From NCBI GenBank assembly GCA_013400155.1, contig VXBM01001294.1, forward strand, positions 62,001 to 126,000: a stretch of DNA of 64,000 bases, read 5' to 3'. Shown one piece after another: positions 1-11,105 of the stretch. Every line of letters begins with the position of its first letter. The first letter of the stretch is position 1. The position numbers were made by a program, and so were the translations under genes. A model generated the notes under the pieces. The model did no database searches and was not told the DNA's origin. It was given only the letters and a program-made list of their open reading frames with translations. Source of the stretch: Helopsaltes ochotensis. Taxonomy: Eukaryota > Chordata > Aves > Passeriformes > Locustellidae.

Positions 1-1804
1 GCTACCCAGTGGAATAGGTGAGGAAATTCTTAAGTGTGAGTTTCAGGAAAAAAAACCCTGAAAATTAAAGCATTTTCTTTATTATTGAAACCCTTCCTGT
101 CCAGGTATTCTTTCTTCTAATCTTTGTGAAGGAGCTTCTGCCAATATCACTCACTGGAGCCGAGTTGAAATACTCCAGTGTGCTGGCAAAAGTATTCAAT
201 TTCAAATGATAAAAAATTGAGACTTTTTTTTGTGTGGTCTGTCCTTGAGACATTAACAACATGAAACTACATATCTTTTAGGAAGCTCAATAATCTAGAA
301 TTTATAGAGTTAAATTAAAATATTTCTCTTATGCTGTGTTGCAACATGCATATCCGGTCCTAGAAATGTTTTTTAAAAATCTTCTGGATAAAGAATAAAC
401 AGTGCTAAATATGGTAATAACATTAAGCTACAAAATTCCTTACAATTGTGTCAGTGTGTCTTGGAAACTTCGCACATACTGGAGCAAAAGAATATTTATA
501 TCCACGAAAAGACATCCCTTTGCCAGATACTCCTGCTTTTGATTTGCACTGTATCCATCTAAATCTGCATGTTGTCAGCAGGGGTTTTTTGGGGTCATGA
601 AATGCAAAATTCTTAAATGAATACATTAATCATACACTCTTCTGTGTTTTAAAGGAAATGTTGTAGGGATGCTCCTAGTGCTTTCCATTCTTTTCCTAAG
701 TGGTCTAGAATACCAGTGTATACATACTTCAGCTGTGTGATTTTGCAGAATCACAGGCTGGTTGACATTGGAAGGGACCTCTGGGGGGAATCTTGTCCAG
801 TCCCCTGCTCCAGCAGGGCCACCTAGAGCTGATTATTGAGGACCATCTCCAGGTAGCTTTTGAATATCTCCATTTTTTGATTTTGTCTTGGCAGTTTGTC
901 TGTATATTTTAAGTCTAAGAAGTGTAATTTTGGTGAATGGAAAAGGGAAAGTCTCTTTGCCTGCTCCCAGGGTACTCTGTTCTGTTGTTCTTAGTTATTC
1001 ATTAGAATCTTCATTGAAGGCAAGTAACATTACTGTTGGGAAGAAAATGGCTATGGGAAGGACACTGCTAGTTTTGTGACTGAAAATGCTTGACTTGTCA
1101 TATACATTTTTAAATTAGTACTGGTTTTAAACATACTGGTAGTAATGGAGAACCTGCATGCTTTTTAAATAACTAACTTATGTGCACTTGCAATACTTAC
1201 CTGTTGATTCCATATGACTGATTTTTTAGTAAGTAGACACATAATAAGTAGACACCAAAAAACCTCATAGGACCACTTAAGGAGTGAGTGTCTATCAACA
1301 GAGCTCTGACAAAATCCTCTGTATCACATTTCTGAAGTAAAATATCTTGAGATGGCATAAAATTAGTTTGTTGGGTCACATCACTTTGTCACTTCAGTTT
1401 ACTTTCCCTTACAGGCCAAATCCATAGTTCCCGAAAAGTTAGTCAATATTTTTCTTATATTCTGGACATGTGCTTGCTTTTTCATCCCTTTTTTTTTCAT
1501 CTAGTTAAAGAGATGCTTGGTTTAAACTCTGTAGTGGCACTTCGGTTCTTGAAATAAAGTTATTTAGCTTGGTTTTTATGTGCATAGTTCATGAAACTTG
1601 AAAAATAGGATGTGTTTATAGTGTGTTACCCATGTGATGAAAGCTGCATTATCCAAGTATTTGAATCCCTGAGGCAGTGAATTTAGTGTGTTCTCAGCCA
1701 CACAAGAGCTGTGAAATACGTTCTCTGCAGTTTATTAAACTGACCTATTGACTGCTTTGGAAAGCATGTGTAAATAGGTGTCTGTTCTGCTCTGCCTTGC
1801 ACAG
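1..1804 (+). other. PAWR: PAWR intron, 3' part, upstream of the first visible exon
   Basis: This non-coding stretch ends in a polypyrimidine-containing tract and a CAG acceptor at 1802-1804, directly before the first recognisable PAWR exon. The visible exon starts with the last base of a split codon, so at least one more coding exon lies left of the window. I looked here for the upstream PAWR exons (the SAC-domain part) and found none. The only recognisable insert is a short CR1 tail at about 747-873. Confidence 0.75.
747..873 (-). mobile_element. CR1 LINE 3'-end fragment
   Basis: The + strand begins with the AGAATCACAG-type terminus. It continues with the conserved tail words of avian CR1 read in reverse complement: a TTGGAAGGGACCTCTGG block, a 'GTCCAGTCCCCTGCTCCAGCA'-like block and 'GGACCATCTCCAGGTAGCTTTTGAATATCTCCA'-like text (described, not aligned). 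The element therefore runs on the - strand with its 3' end near 747, and it is strongly 5'-truncated. It sits antisense in a PAWR intron. It holds no coding capacity. Confidence 0.85.
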
Positions 1805-1952
1805 TACTGCTAATGCACCAGAAGATGATGCTCTGAATAGATATTCCCGAACAGAGAGGACAACTTTCAGCAGGTACAGCAGAGATGCAAATTCTTCTGG
1901 CAGTTCTCTACCAAGTAACACTTTGGAAAAGCGAATTGAGGAACTTGAAAGG
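1805..1952 (+). CDS. PAWR: PAWR (Par-4) coding exon, start of the C-terminal coiled coil
   Basis: The exon follows a TTGCACAG acceptor and ends at AGG|GTAAGT, a consensus donor. Its first base completes a split codon (phase 2 intron); the next 49 codons are open and end in phase 0. The translation has an arginine/serine-rich stretch (RYSRTER, then RYSRDAN) followed by NTLEKRIEELER, the start of the coiled coil. This matches the region just before the leucine zipper of prostate apoptosis response-4, which in mammals reads RYSRTDR and STLEKKIEDLEK. Par-4 is a pro-apoptotic regulator that uses its C-terminal zipper to bind partners such as WT1, atypical PKC and DAPK3 (known from the family). The SAC domain and nuclear localisation signals are encoded upstream, outside the window. 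The identification is firm; the exact upstream exon phase is inferred from the splice consensus. Confidence 0.95.
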
Positions 1953-3281
1953 GTAAGTACCAACTAACCTTTCCATGGCATACATCTGAACTAAAGTAGT
2001 TTTGAAACCCCATGGGGAACTTTGCAAATAAAATACATAGAAATGATGCAAAATGCTTGAATTACAGATAGTTACGTCCACAAAAATGTGTAAAGAGTCT
2101 GACTAAGAAGAACGTTAACTTTCAAATCACAACTGTTTAGTTTTCATTTGGTATATAAGTGAGAAATAGTTTAGGTAAAGATAATACACTTAGAGAGCTG
2201 GCAGTGCTCTGTGTGCTTCTCTTCTGTACCTCTTATGAGACACCAGCACAGAGCAAATATCTTGAGGGAAGAAGGAGCTCACTGGCTGTTCACAAGGTTA
2301 CAAGCTGGCTTCTGATCTACTTGTTGGTTTGGATTTTTTTAGTATACTGAAATACTGTAAAATTTAATTGCTATCCAGTTTGTTAGAGCAGTAAACAGTT
2401 AAAATACATATTTAAAATTATTTTCATTGTTTCACACTGGTTCAATAAAAACAGTTTTGGGAAAATGTAATAATGTTAAAGCTGAGCTTTTTATCTAAGC
2501 CAATATTTTGCTAAGTAATGTCATCTGTGTAATCTATTACTGGCTTCTTTGTCTTCCTCTGAAGTGGATTTTTTGTGGATAACTTACCAAATATTCTTGA
2601 ATCGTATGGGTGAAAGTTACTAAGTAAACATAACTTGAATAGGTCTTTTTTTGGAAAGGGGAAAATTACAGGTATTTTGTAGAAATTACTGTTTTTGATT
2701 TACGTCTTGAGGAACCTTCATTTGAGTAGAGTACACCATAATCCTCCCTTCTAAATTAGCTTCTTTCTGGAATACTGTAATTGCCAGTAACAAAAAATAG
2801 AAGAAGATTTAAGCACCTTCTTTCCTAATGAACATTTTCATTTTTTCTCACATCCAGGCCCACAGATTTAAAAGTCAGTCTTCATTTCTTGTTAATGGTA
2901 TTGCAAAAAAACCAACAACGGAAAATCCAACCAACAACAGTTTGGGAGCTGATACTTTACAGTTACTTTTTCTGTTTTGGGCCCCTGTCCAATTCTGCAT
3001 TCATGCTTAAGTTAAATATAAATTATCACTTACTAAAAGTTAAAAACATTATCACTTGAATCACATATCAAACACATTTGCTGTTGGTAAGATATTCTTA
3101 GATATGATTCTTTAGCTCCTTGAAAGGTAAAAGGACTTGAAGATGTGGATTTGACTTGCTGTAGGAAAGGAATTATAGATAATTGTGTGTGTGTGTTCTT
3201 CTTTGTTTTAGATGGTATTGACTTAAAACTGTCTCCCAAAACAATTTACATTTCCAGCTTCATTCTGTGTTCTGGTTATAG
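1953..3281 (+). other. PAWR: PAWR intron (1.3 kb)
   Basis: The intron is bounded by GTAAGT at 1953 and by TTATAG at its 3' end. Both flanking exons are in phase 0 with each other, so it is a phase 0 intron. It is AT-rich, with a short TG run near 3185-3195. I see no repeats of known family or nested genes in it. Confidence 0.85.
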
Positions 3282-3386
3282 GAACTTGCAAAAGAAAGAC
3301 AGGAAAATGCAAGATTAATCAAGATGGTGCAGGATAAAGAGGAACTAATTGGAAAGCTGAAAGAAGAAATTGATTTATTAAACAGA
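3282..3386 (+). CDS. PAWR: PAWR (Par-4) coding exon, central leucine zipper
   Basis: The exon is 105 bases and exactly 35 codons, between an ATAG acceptor and AGA|GTAAGC donor, so both bordering introns are phase 0. The translation runs from ELAKERQENARL through MVQDKEELIGKLKEEI to DLLNR, the core of the Par-4 leucine zipper. The C-terminal part (DKEE-IGKLKEEIDLLNR) is the same as my memory of mammalian PAWR, apart from a Met-to-Leu change. The N-terminal half carries conservative changes (ELAKERQEN where mammals have EVVRERQEN). Heptad-spaced hydrophobic residues and the many charged residues fit the known parallel coiled coil used for homodimers and partner binding. It is joined to the exons at 1805-1952 and 8539-8625. 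Confidence 0.96.
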
Positions 3387-6300
3387 GTAAGCAAATACTT
3401 TCTTACATGGCTCTATAAAGAGGAAATAAAAGTGTCTGCATTCTCTGTTGTGTTCTTCAGGTACTGCATCCATTTGGCAAGGTCAGAAAAAAATTAATTG
3501 GGGTTTTTTTTGTATTTGTGAAGCTCTTCAAGAGGTATGTCAGTAAGTCACATTGTCTTTCTAACATGACTTGTATTTGTCATTAACTTCCCTAAATCTG
3601 GTGTTATTGGAGTGCGTCAATTCCTTGTTGTTCTAAGTGTTCATAGAGCAAGGTTATAAAAGCAAAAGCTCTTTATAAGAATATCTGTCAAAATATACTC
3701 TTTACTGTTGACCCCAAGTAAAGGTGGAATAAGACAGAGGGCAGGAGACTTGAAGTAACATCACCAGGCAAAGTGTGAAGGCAGAAGAGAGGTAGAAGAG
3801 TGAGACATGCTTGGAAATAGGACAGGATGAGAAGTTTTAAATTTGATAGAAAAAGGTTGCACCAGTTTTAAGGGAAAACAGGAATTCTTTTATGGAGTGG
3901 ATTATTGACCTCATCCTACACTTTCTGGCTGAGATGTGGAGTCCTGATGTACTAGAGATACATGCCTCTCTTCTAGTCCAGTGCTGATAAGGCTCTGGTC
4001 AATCCAGAGGGAGGCAGTAACTGAAGAGCATGAAGTGTGTTAGGCCTAGGTTTTGAAGCTCTTCATGAGTAGCAAAGGAGGACAGCATTCAGAAATTTGC
4101 TAACTAACCTAGAAAGCTAAAAGAGATGAGATTATTCTGAAACACGTATTTTGGTTTTTATATGGAGAAAATTGGAAGTTAATCTGTTGTATAAATGAGG
4201 TATTGTCTGTTTTGGAGCGTTTTCTATTTCAACTGAGGCATTCCTCTTCATGCAGTTTTTTAATTCTGCAAAGAATCTGTCTCACCTAAGCTGATGGCCG
4301 TATTACAGTTGAGGCAGGTGTTCATTCCTTCTGCATAATGGATGGCAAAGCTATTTAATACTATTGGTCAAATCTGACTTCCTGGCTCAAAGGTCAGAAA
4401 AAGAAAACAAAAGAATCTAAATTACTGAAATCTTGGGGTTTAGGACCACAACATTTTGAGAGGTTTGATGTTCCAGAAGTGTTATTTTTTTGGCTATATT
4501 TGAAGTATGATGTCCTAAATGAAATCCATCAAGTGTCTTAATTAGAAATTGTCTTTGAACATCCATAGTAAAATCAGGCAGTGTCTGTGCATTGCCTGTG
4601 TAAAGTACAAGGGCAATTTCTGCTTGTTGTATGGAAGAAAACGAATAAAGTAATTTCAAAACAAACTTTGTTATATACTGACTAAAATTCTACCTTTCTG
4701 TGAGATCTACAAACCCATCTTATTGGTGCTCCCAAGGGAGATACTTCTAAACACAGAAGAGAAGGGATTTTTTTGTTCCATCAGGTCAGCATTTTTCGTA
4801 TCTTTAACATTGTCTGTTTGCTCAATAGAGTGCAAGTTATTTATGTCTCTGTCTCTTAGGCTCTTCTTAACGATGAAATAGCTGCCTTTTGATTTTATGA
4901 CCAGCATAATTATTTGTCTTCTTGAACTCATGTCTCAAGTGATGCTTCCATTAAAACAAACAAAATTTTACTTTCCTGTTTATTAATTCTTGAATTTATG
5001 ATTGCTTCTATATTAGCTGTCCATGTGGATTTAGAAAGAGAAAAGGTTTTAAAAATTAAGAAAAGCTGCGGAAATGCCACATCATTCTTATGATGGAAAG
5101 TTATGGAAGTTAATATGGCACTTGTATTTGCTTCAGGTTTATTATCATAACTGAGAACGTGAGAGCCAGCATTTGGACACCCATCTGTTCTTCATGGAGT
5201 GTCCCTGTGTAGGCCTAGCACCAGGATTGATGCTTTTCATGGAAGAGCAGTTGCGATCTCTAGCCTTGTGTTCAGATGAAAGGATGTCCTGAGGACTGAA
5301 CTTTATTTAATGAGTGAGTCTATATAGAGGTCTTCTTAAAAAAATTTGCTGGTAGGCAGCTGTAAATTTAGCCATCTACACATTCATGGTTTTCCTCCAG
5401 ATTTTCTATTCATCAAAATGTACAGTTATTGGATGTCTGGATGAGCAGATATGGAAAGAATCTCACATCAGATACCCTAGATAACTTCTTAAAAAGCCGT
5501 TTTATTCCTTATCTTTCTGATTGCGCTCAGTCCATATTTAGCGAAATGCTCTTTCTAGAAGTTTTAGTCAGTTCATAACCACAGAGCTATCCCTGATTGG
5601 CAAAGATCTTGTGATGCATTTGAAAAACTTTTTTCAGGAATCACAAAAACTTCTTGGTAGAATTTTTCTCATTTTAAGTGAGTATATTTATTTAATGTGA
5701 CAATATCATTTTACTGAGATCAGTCAGTACATCACAGAGATATTTAAAGAATATGATCTGCATTTACATTGAGGAACAATAAAGGCTTTCTCCTATAAAG
5801 TGTATTCTCTCATTCCAGTATATTAGACGTTAAAAGTATGTCTGCCATGTTCTTTGTAAGAAAGGGGAAATTGCTTCATAAAAACCTTAAATGTCTGAAA
5901 GGAAAGGCATCTCAAAATATTTAAATACTTTGAAGGCAAAGTTCAACTGTCAACTAGTTTACACTTAGTCATCTCTGACCTCACTAAGATGTCATTGTAG
6001 TTAAAAGTGTGTTAAATTTTAGAGTGGCAGAATCCCTTCCATCTCTCAGCCCATTATTTTGGTAAATACTTTAACTGCAGCACTTATTTTTCCTGACTTA
6101 TATTCAAGAAACTTTTACATGTAATAATTTTTGGAATGTTATTTTTGCAGCATAAACATTTCACAAACTTTTAATATTTTATTTTGAGTCAGTTATACTA
6201 GAACTTTAAACAAGAGGTTTTTAAGTAAGCTTTAATTGAGGCATCCAATAGCTAGATCAACAAGTTTCAACATTATGATAAGAGTTTTATGTATACCAAA

Positions 6301-8538
6301 CTAAAAAGAAATTTTATTGAAAGTGTATTGTCCCTTCCATCTGATTATTGATCTTGCAAAAAAATTGCACAAAAGAGAATATAAAGTGTATTTGTTTATA
6401 GTAAATTGTATTTATAGTATCTACCCACCAAATCTTCCCGTTTAGATGTTTAAGTCACTTGTATCCGTTGTGTTGGAGTGGTCAAATGCTTTTCCTGGAA
6501 GTGATTCATACTGTAATGCAGCTTTATTTCTGTGAGGCTGTCTTGGTTTGAAAGACAGGTATCTGCTAGGGAGGGCAGGACCTCCCTTTGGAATGGAGAA
6601 TTCGAATCCCCTCCCTCCAAACTACTATAATTTAGAAAATTAAAGGGGCTTTCAGGCAGAGGTATGGGGATAGGAATAACCGTTCTTTACTAATATGTAT
6701 AACAGGACAAACAGCAACAGCAGCTACAGCATTGACAATAAACAGAACCAGGGGCCTTGAGGGGCTTTGCTTCACAAAGCCTGGGGCAGTCTGATTCTGG
6801 TGCGGGAATCTGAGAGCACCAAGCTGGAACGGTGGAAAATCCCGGGCTGGTGGGTGAGATGTTCCAGAAGCTCTGCGGTAACAACTGGAGCAGCAGGGAT
6901 GTCCTGGCCGGGCAGGGGGTGCAGGGTCACAGCGCAGTGAAAAGCCCCTCAGCAGTGCCGAGGAAGCAGCGGCGGTGGGACAGCGCCGGCCCAGCTCCAG
7001 CAGGGCAGGAGGAGGCAGCTCAGAGTTCTGGGCACTCGAGGAGATGATGGCAGATTCCTCAGGACGGGACCCGGTGGTGCCAATGAGCTCCTCCTGACAC
7101 CCTCTTAGTTGAAGGTCCAGATGAAGCAGTCTAGTTGAAGCAGTGATCTCATAGAGAAGGTCTGGTAGCCTTTGTCCTCTGTGAAATCCAGTGGGTAAGG
7201 GCCCCCAAATCCCACGTTATATCCAGGTGGGAATGCTTGGCTCCTCCCTTCTGGGCAGAGCATTTCACAATGGGATGATACCATTCTATGAGTCATGCAG
7301 TGGGTCCTTGATTGCCCATTAACAGTTCATGAAGATGGTGGTAGAATACAGATTTTGGGCACATCTTGCTTTGTAACCTAGAACAGAGGCAAAGAGGAAT
7401 TTCTGCTAGTGATTTCTTGATTCCACTCTAGAAAACAATACAGGGATTGCAGAGGTATTGAGGTATGGATTTTAGCTTGGCAAACTGAAGAGGCTTTAAA
7501 AAATCATTATACCAGTTGAACAGATGATCTCTATTGTGCACTTCTGCAGTAAAAGAAATAAGAAACTGGGCTTTGTATGTCAAACACTGCATAACAGAGG
7601 GCCATAACAAAGAGAGAGAAAATCATATCTTTACTACTTAAGATAAGAGGACAGTTTGGCAAACTTGAATCAGAAAACACATAGGATCTCCAGTGAGAAT
7701 TCTGGTTCTTTTTCTTTTTCCCACCTTTCATTTTTCTCATTAAAATCCCGTCCTTGACATTACTGTTCTGTTTCTTCATTCTTTTCTAGTTCACGTTCTG
7801 TTTCTTGTATGTGATTTTTATATAGCTAAATTATTTTTATTGAAGTAATGTTTATAATAAGCCACCATTAGCACTGGTTTTCACTTTAAAATCTTGAAAA
7901 AACTTGTTAGGAGTGAAGAAATGAAATGGGAACTGGACAAAAATGGTAAGTAGTGGAAAAGACACAAATATTTGGGGTGAAAGCAATCTCTTTTGAGCAC
8001 CTATTACTACTGTGTGTGCACTATCTGTACTTCCAGTAGCACTTTAGACAGAAGATATGAAGTCCATTTTTTTTTTCTTTTTCATAGAAAACAGAAAAAA
8101 AGTGGACCGGTGTATCTTTTTCTGAAAATTTTGATACTTAATACAGAAAACAGGTCTTCTTGCAGCAATAACTCGTGATCTGTATACATGAGAGCCATAG
8201 TTGTAGACATGCAGTAGCTGATTAATATATTTTCTCTATATGCCAGAAAAATAATCACCCCCATTTTATTTTGGTTTTTTTGTGCATTAATTCCTGCTGT
8301 AGCTTTGATTTGAACATGTTTCCATTTAAAGTGCTTGGAAATATATTATGAATGTTTTGTAATTACAGTAACACTTGGAAACAGGCTGGTTAACAGTTCT
8401 AAGGTACCTACTGTGACAGTAATTCTTCCCTATCCCAACTTCCTCATTTCAGAGCTAAGATGCTGAATTCCTGTTGCTACTAGTTGACACTTTGTATTTC
8501 CATCCTGAAAAGTGTTTGTTTTTCTTTTTCTTGTACAG
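3387..8538 (+). other. PAWR: PAWR last intron (5.2 kb)
   Basis: This phase 0 intron starts GTAAGC and ends TTTTCTTGTACAG. It holds a solo LTR at 6539-7385 that makes up about a sixth of its length. The remainder is AT-rich unique sequence in which I recognise no exon, RNA gene or further mobile element. Short open frames here have no family resemblance. Confidence 0.85.
6539..7385 (-). mobile_element. Solo LTR of an endogenous retrovirus, ERVL-like, passerine type
   Basis: The element is 847 bp, begins TGTCTTGG and ends AGAACA on the + strand, so it has the TG...CA termini of a retroviral LTR. It is flanked by a perfect 5-bp duplication, GAGGC, at 6534-6538 and 7386-7390, which is a host target-site duplication. 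No internal gag/pol sequence is present, so it is a solo LTR left by LTR-LTR recombination. Several blocks (for example TTAAAGGGGCTTTCAGGC, AATGCTTGGCTCCTCCC, CATTTCACAATGGGATG) resemble songbird ERVL-family LTRs from memory. A 5-bp duplication is typical of ERVL. Orientation is inferred from that memory and from the AGTAAAG-like poly(A) motif read on the - strand, so it lies antisense to PAWR. The middle part (about 6780-7060) is much more GC- and CpG-rich than its surroundings. Confidence 0.85.
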
Positions 8539-8625
8539 GATCTAGATGATATAGAAGATGAAAATGAACAATTGAAGCAAGAAAATAAAACCCTCTTGAA
8601 AGTTGTTGGACAGCTGACAAGGTAG
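8539..8625 (+). CDS. PAWR: PAWR (Par-4) terminal coding exon with stop codon
   Basis: The exon starts after the TTGTACAG acceptor in phase 0. It encodes 28 residues from DLDDIEDENEQLK to LLKVVGQLTR and ends at a TAG stop (8623-8625). This is the extreme C terminus of Par-4 and as far as I recall is identical to the mammalian protein. It forms the last heptads of the leucine zipper, through which Par-4 dimerises and binds WT1, atypical PKC, DAPK3 and THAP1 (known from the family). With the two exons upstream, 112 C-terminal residues of PAWR are encoded in this window with no frameshift or early stop. The gene therefore looks intact at its 3' end. Confidence 0.97.
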   Translation, partial: DLDDIEDENEQLKQENKTLLKVVGQLTR

Positions 8626-9285
8626 AAGATTCAGGCATCAATGAGGAAAGATTTTTAAAACTACTGATTGAACATTAAGGTCAATATAGTATTTCCTGTG
8701 TTGCAGTATGTTATAATAACTGTCTTTGTATTTATTGTTAGGAAAACTGATGAATGTTTATTTTCATAGTACTTTCTCCTTCATTCAGTGAAATGGCATA
8801 AAATTTGGGGTGTATTTTTAGCTTTCTTTTCACATAAGAATAATTAAAATTTTTGACATGTTTCAATATTTTAAGTTCAAAAATATTTGGATTTTGTATC
8901 TTCAGATTACAGCTGCATAAATTATAGTAATCTAAAATTCATAGCACCAAGATCACTTTCAGTCCATGTGGGTGTATATTTTTGAAATGAATGGAAGCAA
9001 TACATATAAGCTTTGTTTACACAGATTCAAAATATATATTTTGGGAAATGCTTCCTTTTTTTGTTCAAACAGTGTAAAGTGGATGCCTTATTACTGATGT
9101 ATAACATTTTGCAGATTGATGACTTGCTCTAAAACTCTTTTATGTTGAATTTTTTTACTTTGTTTGAAAGATGGACAGTAGTAGAGAGTAGCAATTTTTT
9201 TTTCTGTGCTTAACAGTATTCTGTCAGAACGGGAAGGTTTTACTAAAAACAGCAAAACAAACAAATGCAAAACACCACAAAGCCA

Positions 9286-9291
9286 AATAAA
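9286..9291 (+). terminator. PAWR: Candidate proximal PAWR poly(A) signal AATAAA
   Basis: This is a canonical hexamer about 660 bases past the stop codon, with only a moderate GT-rich stretch (GTTGTGCACTG) about 50 bases downstream. The resulting UTR length fits the short mammalian mRNA from memory. Confidence 0.4.
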
Positions 9292-9964
9292 TCACCTCTG
9301 GTATCAGCATTAATAAGTTCTTAGAATCACAGTGAAGTTGTGCACTGCAGTTTATTTTATGGCTTTTGCTTTAGCAATGAAATGCAAGTTTGCAATCAGT
9401 TAGTTTGCTGTGTTTAGAATTCAAACAAAGCCTGGAGCTTTCATTTTAGCAAAGACACTTCTTGTCATCTTAAAAATTTGTAGTGATCATAACCCATACA
9501 ATTTCTTGGATTTTTTAAACCTGAGTGAAATTTTTTTTCTACATGACAAAGTAGAGGGGCATATTAGTGATTTGTGCCTTTTTGAAGCATGAAATGATAT
9601 ACAACCCCCATTTTTATCCTTGATTTTAAACTAACAAGTTGTTTTAAAAGTGCCTGGTTAGATGTTACAATCCAGTTATGATTGTGTGCAGATTCTTCAA
9701 TAACATGATAGCTGGCAAAATTTTCCTTAGACTTCAACCACAGATCTCAGTTTACATTTAGACTGGAAATTATTTGTACTTTATTTCATCTTAATACAGC
9801 ACATTTTTTATGCTTGGTTAGATTAAATGTACATGTCCTTTGAGGAAAGACACTAGAAATTAAAACACTTCAAGAAATCCAGGCTTTTTCTGGACAATTT
9901 TGAAGTTTGGTGTCAGAAAGTTACATACATAGAGTTCTTGTTACCTTAAAACTTAAAAGCAACT

Positions 9965-9998
9965 TTAATATAACAATATAACAGTATTGTTATATTAA
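9965..9998. repeat. Perfect 14-bp inverted repeat, AT-rich hairpin
   Basis: The arms TTAATATAACAATA (9965-9978) and TATTGTTATATTAA (9985-9998) are exact reverse complements with a six-base loop. It lies in the PAWR 3' UTR if a distal poly(A) site is used. The low GC content makes a chance AT palindrome possible. Confidence 0.9.
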
Positions 9999-10431
9999 TA
10001 TATTTATGTGATATATGTGAAATATATATAACAACTACCTTTTCAGATTTGCCAATTGTTTTTATAATGTGCATTTAACAACAGTGTTTCTTAAATTTAA
10101 AATCCAGCTATTATTGTTACACTATGGATTGGTTTGGATGTAGGATAGGTTATTTTGCATTTGTATATTCTGATGAGGAAAAACTTTTCAAAGCTTTAAA
10201 GTGTTTTTCAAGACACTTACAGTCTAGGATGCCTCATTGTTTTCCTCCACAGCAGATGAGATTCCATGGAGCACCATTTAAAACCTTTTCTCAGGGGGTT
10301 AAATGGTATGGCGGGTTTGTATAAACCCTTTGAACTACAATATGCACCAATGAGTATTGCTTGTAATATTGTTGAAACAGGAAGAGGTCCCTTAATTTAT
10401 AAGTTCCATGAAATGGAACATTGAAAGACAC

Positions 10432-10437
10432 AATAAA
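10432..10437 (+). terminator. PAWR: Candidate PAWR poly(A) signal AATAAA
   Basis: The context is ACACAATAAAGTC followed by GTTGAGATGTATGCCTTTTG, which is a fair GU-rich downstream element. A second AATAAA follows within 30 bases. This would give a 3' UTR of about 1.8 kb. Confidence 0.4.
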
Positions 10438-11052
10438 GTCAGTTGAGATGTATGCCTTTTGAATAAATATGAAACTTTCTCTGGAAGAACATCTGATTTC
10501 CTTCTCTGTGTGCTAGGTAGGAAATAATTGAAGCATTATTAAGGACATACTGCAGTACACACAAATATCTATATGAAGTTGCAAATGAGATGTCTCATAA
10601 AATATGTTTCATGTACATTTTAAACCAAAGAAAAATAGCAACAAAGAACACTAACAAGGGTTACTTGTCTTAACATTACCTCTTCGTGGCAGCAGTAATG
10701 CCAGAATTAGAACTATTTTTTTTAACTTGTACATAAAACTGACAGAAGTATTTGGCAGAATTTCTGGATTTCTAATGTAACTGTTCTTGTTCAGGGCTAG
10801 TTGTGACTTTTCTACTCTGGAAAACTTGTAATAGTTGAGTTATCTTCTGAAAACAGTCTCACAATCATAATGCAGAGTGATTTTTAAAAAGATTTCCATT
10901 TTATGTGTTTAAAAAGTTTGAACATCGTTAACCTATGAGTAACTGAATATCCATTTTAGTTTTGAACACTGAGTAGTTGTGGTGATACTTGTTATCAGAT
11001 AAAAAAATGATTTTAAGATTCTTCTGCTGCAGGTAAAAGTTACATGTTTAAT

Positions 11053-11083
11053 AATAAAGATTGTTTGCCTTTGTTCAAATAAA
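11053..11083 (+). terminator. PAWR: Candidate distal PAWR poly(A) signals (two AATAAA)
   Basis: Two AATAAA hexamers at 11053-11058 and 11078-11083 are separated by TTGTTTGCCTTTGTT, which could serve as the GU/U-rich downstream element for the first. If used, the PAWR 3' UTR would be about 2.4 kb. Confidence 0.35.
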
Positions 11084-11105
11084 ACAAAATTCTTTTTAAT
11101 CCAGG

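Larger units (their letters stand above)
8626..11105 (+). other. PAWR: PAWR 3' UTR and downstream flank; end not fixed
   Basis: The sequence after the stop codon is AT-rich and non-coding. AATAAA hexamers occur at 9286-9291, 10432-10437, 11053-11058 and 11078-11083. The first would give a 3' UTR of about 0.7 kb, close to the short mammalian PAWR mRNA. The later ones would give 1.8-2.5 kb. Which is used cannot be settled from sequence alone. A 14-bp perfect inverted repeat lies at 9965-9998. Confidence 0.6.
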
